This document shows, in pieces, positions 32,596 to 39,735 of a stretch of DNA of 40,450 nucleotides (within the stretch, counting starts at the first letter, position 1; each line of letters begins with the position of its first letter). This DNA is from an uncultured Clostridia bacterium (lineage in GTDB: Bacteria > Bacillota > Clostridia > Oscillospirales > Acutalibacteraceae): NCBI GenBank assembly GCA_947628175.1, contig CANQZA010000014.1, forward strand, positions 1 through 40,450. Direction: 5' to 3'. Position numbers and translations under genes: made by a program. The notes under the pieces were generated by a model. It was given only the letters and a program-made list of their open reading frames with translations, made no database searches and was not told the origin of the DNA.

Positions 32596-33557
32596 TATCT
32601 GTTTTTCTCCTCATCGTATTTTTCATATGCGTTTACAATATCCTGTACAAGCCTGTGTCTTACAACATCTTTCTGATTAAACCTGCACATTGCAATGTCG
32701 TCAATACCTCTTAATATTCGCAAAACCTTTTTTAATCCCGATTTTTTACCGTCGGGCAAATCTATCTGCGTTATATCCCCTGTTATTACCATTTTTGAGC
32801 GGAAGCCCAGACGGGTGAGAAACATTTTCATCTGCTCGGGAGTTGTATTCTGTGCCTCGTCAAGAATTATGAAGCTGTCGTCAAGTGTTCTTCCTCTCAT
32901 ATAGGCAAGCGGGGCGACCTCAATTGCTCCGCGTTCCTGATAACGCTGAAAATTCTCCGCTCCAAGCATATCAAACAGCGCGTCATAAAGAGGTCTCAGG
33001 TAGGGATCAACCTTGCTCTGAAGATCGCCGGGCAGAAACCCGAGTTTCTCCCCTGCCTCAACAGCAGGTCTTGTCAGAATGATACGGTTAACCTCCTTTG
33101 CCCGGAAAGCCGTAACAGCCATTGCGACGGCAAGATATGTCTTTCCCGTACCGGCAGGACCTATTCCGAAAGTGATTATATTATTCCGAATCGACTCGCA
33201 GTACTTTTCCTGTCCGAGAGTTTTGGGCTTAACAGGTCTGCCTTTTGAGGTAATGCAGACAGAATCCGAGGTCATGGAATGGAGCTTATCCTCATTCCCC
33301 TCATTTACAAGAGAGAGAACATACCTTACATTCTGTTCCGTCAGACTCTCTCCCTTGCCGATCAGAACAAGCAGTGAATTCAGCGCTCTTACGGCATTGG
33401 AAACATTTTCGGCATCACCGACAACCTTAATATCGGAGCCTCTTGAAATTATGGAAACTCCGTATTCTCTTTCTATTAATTTAACATTTTCGTCAAAGCT
33501 GCCGAAAAGGCTTACAGCCTGCTCAACAGCATCAAACTGAATGATCTGTTCAGTCAT
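32595..33557 (-). CDS. phoH: PhoH-like ATPase (YbeZ)
   Basis: Cytoplasmic P-loop ATPase of the PhoH/YbeZ group, a partner of YbeY in RNA metabolism in E. coli. The 320-residue protein has an N-terminal KH-like region (VIGDAEN-type, here KVVGDAENVSNAVRAL), KPKTLGQEKYCESI, the P-loop FGIGPAGTGKTYLAVAMAV, LTRPAVEAGEKLGFLPGDL, the Walker B FIILDEAQNTTPEQMKMFL and MVITGDITQIDLP. Its ATG overlaps the end of the CorC-like gene by eight bases. Confidence 0.96.
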   Translation of the reverse strand: MTEQIIQFDAVEQAVSLFGSFDENVKLIEREYGVSIISRGSDIKVVGDAENVSNAVRALNSLLVLIGKGESLTEQNVRYVLSLVNEGNEDKLHSMTSDSVCITSKGRPVKPKTLGQEKYCESIRNNIITFGIGPAGTGKTYLAVAMAVTAFRAKEVNRIILTRPAVEAGEKLGFLPGDLQSKVDPYLRPLYDALFDMLGAENFQRYQERGAIEVAPLAYMRGRTLDDSFIILDEAQNTTPEQMKMFLTRLGFRSKMVITGDITQIDLPDGKKSGLKKVLRILRGIDDIAMCRFNQKDVVRHRLVQDIVNAYEKYDEEKNR

Positions 33558-34356
33558 TATTCATCTCAACTTTAATTTTTTCTATTCTTCGTTCGTCAAC
33601 CTCAAGGACAATAAAGGTCATATTGCCGTAGGTTACCGACTCATTTTTGCCTGTGGGAAGATATCCCAGAAGACTAATCACAAATCCCGCAAGAGTTTCG
33701 TAATCCCCCTCCGGAAATTCAACGCCGAGTATTTTCTGGACATCGTCTATATCCGTGACCCCATCAAAGGTATATGTCTTTTCGTCGATTTTTGTGACAT
33801 TTTCCTCTTCCTCATTATCATATTCGTCACGGATATTGCCCACTATGCTCTCCAGAATATCCTCCATGGTAACAAGCCCTGCCGTACCGCCGTACTCATC
33901 AACAACAACAGCAAGCAGAATTCTCGTCTCCGTCATCTGAGCAAAGAGCTTTCCGCACGGAATAGTCTCGGGAACAAAAAGAGGCTCTCTGACATAATCT
34001 GAAATTTTTTCGTCGGGAGATATTTTTGTACCGACAAATTTGAGGAGGTCCTTGACATATATTATACCGCATATGTCATCAAGATCCTCTTTATAGACGG
34101 GAATTCTTGATCTGCCTCCCTCAATGGCAAGTTTGACAACATCCTCAAGAGAATCGCTTTCTTCAACTGCATCAATATCAGTACGGTGCGTCATAATATC
34201 ACCGGCATTCAGATCGTCAAACTCAAAAATGTTGTTAATCATTTCACGCTGATTTTTTTCAAGCTCTCCGACCTGCTCGTCACCCTCAACCAACTGTTTT
34301 ATTTCCTGTTCGGTTGAGCTTTCTTTTTTAAACAGCTTCAGTAGACCACTGCCCAT
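33550..34356 (-). CDS. CBS-domain protein of the CorC/HlyC (YbeX) family
   Basis: Soluble protein of about 268 residues: a linker (about 1-50), a CBS pair (NAGDIMTHRTDIDAVEES to VTMEDILESIVGNIRDE), and a C-terminal transporter-associated CorC/HlyC domain (YTFDGVTDIDDVQKIL to EVDERRIEKIKVE). Unlike YhdP/CNNM proteins it has no DUF21 membrane domain, so it resembles E. coli YbeX/CorC, which also sits beside ybeZ-ybeY and affects ribosome maturation and Mg/Co homeostasis. I take the ATG at 34356, with GGAGG upstream; an ATG at 34374 lacks a site. It heads a seven-gene operon. Confidence 0.88.
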   Translation of the reverse strand: MGSGLLKLFKKESSTEQEIKQLVEGDEQVGELEKNQREMINNIFEFDDLNAGDIMTHRTDIDAVEESDSLEDVVKLAIEGGRSRIPVYKEDLDDICGIIYVKDLLKFVGTKISPDEKISDYVREPLFVPETIPCGKLFAQMTETRILLAVVVDEYGGTAGLVTMEDILESIVGNIRDEYDNEEEENVTKIDEKTYTFDGVTDIDDVQKILGVEFPEGDYETLAGFVISLLGYLPTGKNESVTYGNMTFIVLEVDERRIEKIKVEMNND

Positions 34357-34394
34357 ACAGGCGCATTCCTCCATATATAATAATATTTTGGATT

Positions 34395-34423
34395 ATTATA
34401 TAATAAATGATTTAATTTGTAAA
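34395..34423 (-). promoter_or_regulatory. Sigma-A promoter of the corC-phoH-ybeY-era-yqzL-recO-mutS2 operon
   Basis: On the minus strand TTTACA (34418-34423), a 17-base spacer and a perfect TATAAT (34395-34400). Its -35 overlaps the -35 of the divergent promoter by five bases. Confidence 0.75.
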
Positions 34424-34445
34424 GCCTTATAGAATATGTTATAAT
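34417..34445 (+). promoter_or_regulatory. Sigma-A promoter of the FkbM-type methyltransferase gene
   Basis: TTGTAA (34417-34422), a 17-base spacer and a perfect TATAAT (34440-34445). The predicted start is only about ten bases before the ATG, with a weak GGTGAT as the only ribosome site. Confidence 0.75.
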
Positions 34446-34462
34446 GATTCTTCGGTGATACT

Positions 34463-35524
34463 ATGCTTGATTTAATTAAAGAGGACAATGTCTGGAACAC
34501 GCTGAAAAACGACAACAAGCCCGTCATTGTGTACGGTATGGGCAACGGGGCACAGAAAATCATGGACACAATGGCTCAGTACAATATTGAGGTAAGCGGT
34601 ATTTTTGCCAGCGACGAATTTGTACGAGGTCATTCTTTTTTAGGCCACAGAGTTTATAAATACAGCGAAATATGCCAAAAATACAGGGATTTCAATGTTG
34701 TATTGGCCTTTGCGACAAGAATGGACAATGTTATTGATAACATTATAAAAATCAACAAAACTCACAAAGTATTTGCGCCGGATGTTCCCATTGCGGGCGA
34801 CGGCCTTTTTACGAAAGAATATGTCCTTGAAAACGAAAAGGATTTTGATTTTGTCTACGATCATCTTGCCGACAAAGAGAGCAAAAGGATTTACTGCGAT
34901 ATTATTAATTTTAAAATAAGCGGTAAAATTGATTACCTCACAGGCACTTTTTGCGAAAAAGAAAAGATATACAAAAATATATTAAAACTTTCGGACAATG
35001 AAACAATAGTTGATTTGGGCGCGTATGACGGGGATACCATAAGAGAATTCACACAGTACACACAGGGAAAATACAGAAAAATCTATGCACTTGAGCCTGA
35101 CGGAAAAAACTTTAAAAAGCTTTCGGCAAATACCGCTCATATGGAAAATATAAAGCTTTACAACATGGGAGCGTGGGATAAAGAGGATACTCTTATTTTT
35201 TCAAAAAAGGCGGGCAGAAATTCAAAAATTTCAGCGCAGGGAGAATTTGTAAAAGTTACGGACATTGACACACTCATCGGTGACGATGTGGTATCCATGA
35301 TAAAAATGGACATTGAGGGCAGCGAGCTCAGAGCACTGTGCGGCAGTGAGAAAATAATAAAAAAGTATTCTCCAAAACTGTATATATGCGCCTATCACCG
35401 CAACGAGGATTTATTTGCTTTGGGCAAAAAAATTATTCAACTCAACAGTCACTATAAACTTTATTTCAGACACAGCAAATATATTCCTGCCTGGGAAAGT
35501 AATTTCTACGCTATTTGTGATTGA
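34463..35524 (+). CDS. FkbM-family methyltransferase with N-terminal Rossmann-like region
   Basis: A 353-residue cytoplasmic protein. The N-terminal part has a dinucleotide-like loop VIVYGMGNGAQKIMD (about 21-35) followed by GIFASDEFVRGHSFLGHRV, similar to the sugar-nucleotide-sensing halves seen in glycan genes. The C-terminal part is a class I methyltransferase of the FkbM type: TIVDLGAYDGDTIREF (motif I), YALEPDGKNFKKL, and the FkbM-typical MIKMDIEGSELRALCG. FkbM enzymes O-methylate sugars or polyketides. It is a single-gene unit with no glycosyltransferase beside it, so the acceptor is unknown. The promoter of the next operon overlaps its stop codon. Confidence 0.82.
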   Translation: MLDLIKEDNVWNTLKNDNKPVIVYGMGNGAQKIMDTMAQYNIEVSGIFASDEFVRGHSFLGHRVYKYSEICQKYRDFNVVLAFATRMDNVIDNIIKINKTHKVFAPDVPIAGDGLFTKEYVLENEKDFDFVYDHLADKESKRIYCDIINFKISGKIDYLTGTFCEKEKIYKNILKLSDNETIVDLGAYDGDTIREFTQYTQGKYRKIYALEPDGKNFKKLSANTAHMENIKLYNMGAWDKEDTLIFSKKAGRNSKISAQGEFVKVTDIDTLIGDDVVSMIKMDIEGSELRALCGSEKIIKKYSPKLYICAYHRNEDLFALGKKIIQLNSHYKLYFRHSKYIPAWESNFYAICD

Positions 35525-35549
35525 CTATATTATTTATTTCGTCTATAAT
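35521..35549 (+). promoter_or_regulatory. Sigma-A promoter of the exporter-sulfatase-symporter operon
   Basis: TTGACT (35521-35526), a 17-base spacer and a perfect TATAAT (35544-35549). The -35 contains the TGA stop of the methyltransferase gene. An inverted repeat, CTATATTA (35525-35532) and TAATATAG (35550-35557), flanks the -10 and could be an operator. Confidence 0.75.
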
Positions 35550-35586
35550 TAATATAGTGTTTATCATTATTTTCGGGGAAATATAA

Positions 35587-36384
35587 ATGATTACTTTTAT
35601 ATACGGATTGATTGTTTTTTTCGCCTGTGTTATAGGTGCGGTTGTCGGAATGGGCGGAGGTGTAATCATAAAGCCGTTTCTTGATGTGTTTGGCTATCAT
35701 AGCGTTGAGGTTGTGGGTTTTATATCAACCTGCGCTGTTTTCGCAATGAGCATAAGCTCATCTATAAAGCATATGCGCTCCAAAACAAAAATCGACACCA
35801 AAATTGTTTTGCTTTTATCTTTCGGCTCTATTCTCGGAGGAATTATCGGAAATGAGATTTTTGACGCTGCTTTTGAAAAATTCAATCAAAATATCGTCAA
35901 AGGTATTCAAGCCGTAATTATTGCCGCATTTATAATTTTTGTCATTATATATGTCAATTCAAAAAATATCAAGTCATTTAAAGTAAAAAATCCGATTATT
36001 ATTGTTTTTGCGGGTCTTATGTTAGGTCTGTTGAGTGCATTTTTGGGTATCGGTGGAGGTCCGATTAACACTACATTTCTTGTTTTACTGTTTTCGTTTA
36101 CCGTAAAGGAAAGCGCCGTTTACTCGGTAGCAATCATTTTTTTCAGCCAGCTCAGTCAGCTTGCTGCCATTTTTATAAACAACAGATTCGAGCCATATTA
36201 TCAGTACGCGGGTATTATAGTGGTTGTGATGATTGTTGCGGTGTTCGGCGGAATTATCGGCTCAAAACTAAACAAGAAGCTGTCTAACAATATTATTACC
36301 AAGGTTTTCTCGGCAACACTTGCTTTTGTTGCCTTAGTGAATATATACAATGCGGTAACGGGATTTAGCGCATTATATAAATAA
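35587..36384 (+). CDS. TauE/SafE-family sulfite/organosulfonate exporter
   Basis: A 265-residue membrane protein with about eight helices arranged as two repeats, each with the family's glycine motif: VGMGGGVIIKPFLD in the first half and FLGIGGGPINTTFLVLL in the second. TauE/SafE proteins export sulfite, sulfoacetate or other small sulfur anions. It is the first gene of an operon with a sulfatase and a sugar symporter, 17 bases before the sulfatase, which suggests it removes sulfate or sulfite released in the cytoplasm. Many members of this family have unrelated or unknown cargo, so the link rests on context. Confidence 0.88.
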   Translation: MITFIYGLIVFFACVIGAVVGMGGGVIIKPFLDVFGYHSVEVVGFISTCAVFAMSISSSIKHMRSKTKIDTKIVLLLSFGSILGGIIGNEIFDAAFEKFNQNIVKGIQAVIIAAFIIFVIIYVNSKNIKSFKVKNPIIIVFAGLMLGLLSAFLGIGGGPINTTFLVLLFSFTVKESAVYSVAIIFFSQLSQLAAIFINNRFEPYYQYAGIIVVVMIVAVFGGIIGSKLNKKLSNNIITKVFSATLAFVALVNIYNAVTGFSALYK

Positions 36385-36401
36385 TTACAGGAGAGAGGTT
36401 T

Positions 36402-37727
36402 ATGAAACAAAAAAACATAATCTTCTACTTTTCCGACCAACAGCGATGGGACACGGTTAACGAAGAAGTAACCCCAAACCTCTGGCAGTTGGCAAAGGAG
36501 GGTGTTCTTTTTGAGAACAACTTTACCTGCCAGCCTGTCTGCGGGCCTGCAAGAGCCTGCCTGCAAACGGGAGTATATGCAACGCAATGCGGTTGTTACT
36601 GGAACGGAATTCCGCTTCCGGAAGATATAACGCCCCTTGCGCATTACTTTAACGAAGCAGGCTATGACACCGCCTATATCGGCAAGTGGCATCTTGCGTC
36701 AAACAGACTTCCGGGGATAGGACTTCACTGTGAAAAAACTGCTGTACCAAAGGAAAAGCAGGGCGAGTACAAATACTGGCGGGCTGCCGATGTACTTGAG
36801 TTCACATCACACGGATACGACGGTTTCGTATTTGACGGGGACGGAAACAGGCTTGACTTCAAGGGCTACAGAGCAGACTGCATAAATGATTTTGCACTTG
36901 AATACCTTGATAAAAGAGATAAGAGCAAACCATTTTTTATGTTTGTAAGTCAGCTTGAGCCGCATCATCAAAATGATCACCACACTTATGAGGGATACAA
37001 AGAAACGGTTGAAAAATACAAAGATTACCCTATTCCCGATGATTTAACCTTTCTCAAGGGTGACTATGAAGAAATGTATCCCGATTACATATCGGCAATC
37101 AACAGGCTTGATTACAATGTCGGAAGGCTTGTTGACAAGCTCAAAAAGCTCGGAATTTATGACGATACAATCATTATTTATACTTCCGATCACGGAAGCC
37201 ATTTTAAAACAAGAAATCCGGAATACAAGCGAACCTGCCACGAAAGCGCAACTCATACACCTTTAATAATAAAAGGCGGAGGATTTGAGGGCGGAAAGAG
37301 AGAAAAAAGGCTCTCCTCGCTGATTGATATACCGCCTACTCTGCTCTCAATGGCAGGAATCAGCATACCGGACAGTTATATGGGAATGGATCTCACTAAG
37401 CAGATTGATAATCCGAATGAAAAGCGAGACTGCGTATTTATGCAGATAAGCGAAAGCCAGTGCGGCAGAGCAATACGAACGGACAGGTTCAAATACTCTG
37501 TGCGAAGTGCGGGAATAACAGGATATGTCCATCATTCGGCAAAAGCTTATTTTGAGGATTATCTGTATGATCTTGAAAAGGATCCGACAGAAAAAAACAA
37601 TCTGATAAAAGATCCGCGGTACAGCCACATTAGACAGGAACTTAAATATCTGCTCATCAGGCAGATGAAAGAAGCTCAGGAAGAAGCACCTGTTATTCTT
37701 CCTGCCATAATAAAAAGGAGAAAATAA
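36402..37727 (+). CDS. Cytoplasmic type I (formylglycine) sulfatase
   Basis: A 441-residue S1-family sulfatase without signal peptide or membrane helix. The catalytic signature is VCGPARACLQTG: Cys47 in CxPxR would be converted to formylglycine by an anaerobic maturase (not in this window). Other active-site residues are visible: Asp12 in YFSDQQRWDT, Lys95/His97 in GKWHLAS, Asp263/His264 in YTSDHGSHF, and TCHESATHTPLIIKG. FSDQQRWDT resembles sulfatases acting on sulfated glycans. A phosphonate monoester hydrolase is possible in this superfamily. Co-transcription with an importer of the GPH type suggests it desulfates an imported sugar. AGGAGAGAGG precedes the ATG. Confidence 0.9.
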   Translation: MKQKNIIFYFSDQQRWDTVNEEVTPNLWQLAKEGVLFENNFTCQPVCGPARACLQTGVYATQCGCYWNGIPLPEDITPLAHYFNEAGYDTAYIGKWHLASNRLPGIGLHCEKTAVPKEKQGEYKYWRAADVLEFTSHGYDGFVFDGDGNRLDFKGYRADCINDFALEYLDKRDKSKPFFMFVSQLEPHHQNDHHTYEGYKETVEKYKDYPIPDDLTFLKGDYEEMYPDYISAINRLDYNVGRLVDKLKKLGIYDDTIIIYTSDHGSHFKTRNPEYKRTCHESATHTPLIIKGGGFEGGKREKRLSSLIDIPPTLLSMAGISIPDSYMGMDLTKQIDNPNEKRDCVFMQISESQCGRAIRTDRFKYSVRSAGITGYVHHSAKAYFEDYLYDLEKDPTEKNNLIKDPRYSHIRQELKYLLIRQMKEAQEEAPVILPAIIKRRK

Positions 37728-39220
37728 TGAGCGAACAGAAAAAATATTTAACCATGAAAGAGCGTATATGCTTTACAGTCGGCGCATTCGGAAGATCGGG
37801 CATATACACGCTTATGACAATGTTTACACTTGTGTTCTTCCAAAACGGCGCAGGTCTTACCTTAGAACAGGGTACAACGATCATACTTATAGGCAGAGTA
37901 TTTGACGCTCTCAACGATCCCGTTATGGGTATGATTGTTGACAGAACGAGATCAAAGTGGGGCAAAATGCGTCCTTATCTTTTATTCGCGCCTGTACCTA
38001 TTGCCGTGTGCACCATTCTTCTATTTACCGCTCCGTTTCAGGACGGCTCCACCGCCGCATTTATATGGGCGTTAGTCACCTATATCCTCTGGGGTGTTTC
38101 ATTCACCATTCAGGATGTTCCTTTCTGGGGACTCTCATCTGTTATCACGCCTCTTGAAAGCGAAAGAACAAGCTTTCTTTCAACGGCAAGGCTCGGCTCA
38201 ACTTTCGGCGGAATTCTTCCTGCACTTCTTGTTCCGATACTCTATCAGAGCAACATGGGATATTCAAAAGGCTTCTTTGTAAGCGCTGTAATATTTGCGT
38301 TTATGGGATGCGGACTTTCCATTCTTATTTTCTTTGTTTCCAAGGAAAGAGTTCCCAAGATGGATCACACACCGTCATTCAAGGAAACATTTGTTGTTCT
38401 CGGCAAGGATAAACTCCTCATTATCGTTATCTTTGCTTCCATTCTCGGCTCGACAATGGTAACCGCAAATCAAAGCGCGGACTATATAGGAAACTATCTC
38501 ATCATCCAGAATTACACGGATTTCAGCCAGATATTTGACAGCGCCGGCAATTTAATTCAAAATGTAGACGCCGCCAAAGCATATGATTTCTTTATTCCGC
38601 GCGGAACGATTGTAACTACACTCACGGTTGCAATCGGCGTCGGAATGGTCCCTGCAATGGCAATATTCCCTATGTTGAGAAAGAAATTTTCCCTCAAACA
38701 AATATATATCGGATCGGCCCTTTTCGGATTTGCAGTACACATACTTTGTTATATTGTATTTGCACATGATGTAACCAAAATCAATGTTTTCATCTTATGG
38801 GTACTCCTCTTCCTCATGGGACTTCCGCTTGGCATCTACAATGTAATAACATATGCGCTGATTGCCGACTCGGTTGATTATCTTGAATGGAAAACAGGTG
38901 AAAGACACGAAGGTGTATGCTTCTCTTTCCAGACCTTCCTTTCAAAGGTAAACGCAGCAATAGCTACATTTGTTTTCGGTCAGATACTCGGCAAGACAGA
39001 TTTCAAGCCTGTTGACAAAACACTTGTTGATATCGCAGGCAGACAGATTTTCTTTGAACAGTCAACGCAGACTCAAAAAATGCTTTTAGCTCTCGTTACG
39101 ATTATACCCGCAGTCGGCTTTATTCTCACCATCATTCCCATGTTCTTCAACGATTACACAGGAAAGAATAAGGAAAATGCGCAGAAAGAGCTCGAGGAGG
39201 CACGCTCAAAAAGAGCATAG
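37727..39220 (+). CDS. GPH-family glycoside:cation symporter (MFS)
   Basis: A 497-residue sugar:cation symporter with about twelve helices. Motifs include FTVGAFGRSGIYTLMTMF, RVFDALNDPVMGMIVDRT, KWGKMRPYLL, and in the second half LIADSVDYLEWKTGERHEG. Between the middle helices is a larger extracellular loop (QNYTDFSQIFDSAGNLIQN, about 258-276), which is unusual for the family. Its ATG shares a base with the sulfatase stop (TAATG). Being coupled to a cytoplasmic sulfatase, it may carry a sulfated mono- or disaccharide; that cargo is inference. Confidence 0.89.
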   Translation: MSEQKKYLTMKERICFTVGAFGRSGIYTLMTMFTLVFFQNGAGLTLEQGTTIILIGRVFDALNDPVMGMIVDRTRSKWGKMRPYLLFAPVPIAVCTILLFTAPFQDGSTAAFIWALVTYILWGVSFTIQDVPFWGLSSVITPLESERTSFLSTARLGSTFGGILPALLVPILYQSNMGYSKGFFVSAVIFAFMGCGLSILIFFVSKERVPKMDHTPSFKETFVVLGKDKLLIIVIFASILGSTMVTANQSADYIGNYLIIQNYTDFSQIFDSAGNLIQNVDAAKAYDFFIPRGTIVTTLTVAIGVGMVPAMAIFPMLRKKFSLKQIYIGSALFGFAVHILCYIVFAHDVTKINVFILWVLLFLMGLPLGIYNVITYALIADSVDYLEWKTGERHEGVCFSFQTFLSKVNAAIATFVFGQILGKTDFKPVDKTLVDIAGRQIFFEQSTQTQKMLLALVTIIPAVGFILTIIPMFFNDYTGKNKENAQKELEEARSKRA

Positions 39221-39249
39221 TATCGTCAGTCAGATTATAAAAATTATAA

Positions 39250-39279
39250 AAAAACTCCGTCTCATTAGACGGGGTTTTT
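39250..39279 (+). terminator. Terminator of the exporter-sulfatase-symporter operon
   Basis: Stem AAAAACTCCGTCT / AGACGGGGTTTTT (13 pairs, one T-G) with loop CATT, 29 bases after the symporter stop; T-run on the plus-strand 3' side. Confidence 0.85.
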
Positions 39280-39354
39280 CTGTTTATATATTTATGCATA
39301 AAATTTTCAGTTTTACGCGCATATCTGCAAATACTATTCAAAGATAAAAAGCTG

Positions 39355-39401
39355 TTGACATATACCCCATACAGGTATATAATATACCTGTATGGGGTAT
39401 A
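39355..39401 (+). promoter_or_regulatory. csoR-copA promoter with mirrored CsoR-type operators
   Basis: Perfect TTGACA (39355-39360), a 17-base spacer and perfect TATAAT (39378-39383). A 41-base element at 39361-39401 has two identical 20-base arms in inverted order around one centre base. Each arm (TATACCCCATACAGGTATAT) contains ATACCCC...GGTAT, the form of a CsoR operator. The first copy fills the spacer; the second lies just downstream of the -10. Bound apo-CsoR would block RNA polymerase, and Cu(I) would release it (family knowledge). Confidence 0.88.
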
Positions 39402-39416
39402 TGGAGGTGAATAAAA

Positions 39417-39719
39417 ATGAAGGACAATTGCGTACACTGTCATAAAACAAAAGAGCGCACTGAGCAGGAATACAAGGCTCTTATTAACAGACTGAATCGC
39501 ATTGAAGGTCAAATACGCGGAATAAGAGGTATGCTCGAGAAAGATGCATATTGCACTGACATAATCGTTCAGGTAGCCGCAGCTAATGCAGCATTAAATG
39601 CTTTTAACAAGGAGCTGCTGGCAAATCATATTAAAACATGCGTTGCAGATGATATCAGAAACGGTAAGGATGAAACGATTGACGATCTTTTAAAAACGCT
39701 GCAAAAACTGATGAAATAG
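39417..39719 (+). CDS. csoR: CsoR-family copper-sensing repressor
   Basis: All-helical metal-responsive repressor of 100 residues. It has the Cu(I) ligand set in canonical spacing: Cys46 (in AYCTDIIVQV), His71 and Cys75 (in NHIKTCV), the W-X-Y pattern of CsoR. RLNRIEGQIRGIRGML is the conserved N-terminal helix. An extra N-terminal motif, NCVHCHK (Cys5, Cys8, His9), may add metal or redox sensitivity. AGGAGGTG-like GGAGGTGAAT precedes the ATG. Its operator is at 39361-39401 and copA follows by 16 bases. Confidence 0.94.
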   Translation: MKDNCVHCHKTKERTEQEYKALINRLNRIEGQIRGIRGMLEKDAYCTDIIVQVAAANAALNAFNKELLANHIKTCVADDIRNGKDETIDDLLKTLQKLMK

Positions 39720-39735
39720 GGAGGTGTCGGAACAG

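Noticed and set aside
38094-38282. Small plus-strand ORFs within the third GPH symporter gene
   Set aside because: Out-of-frame readings inside a transporter gene whose own motifs are intact end to end.
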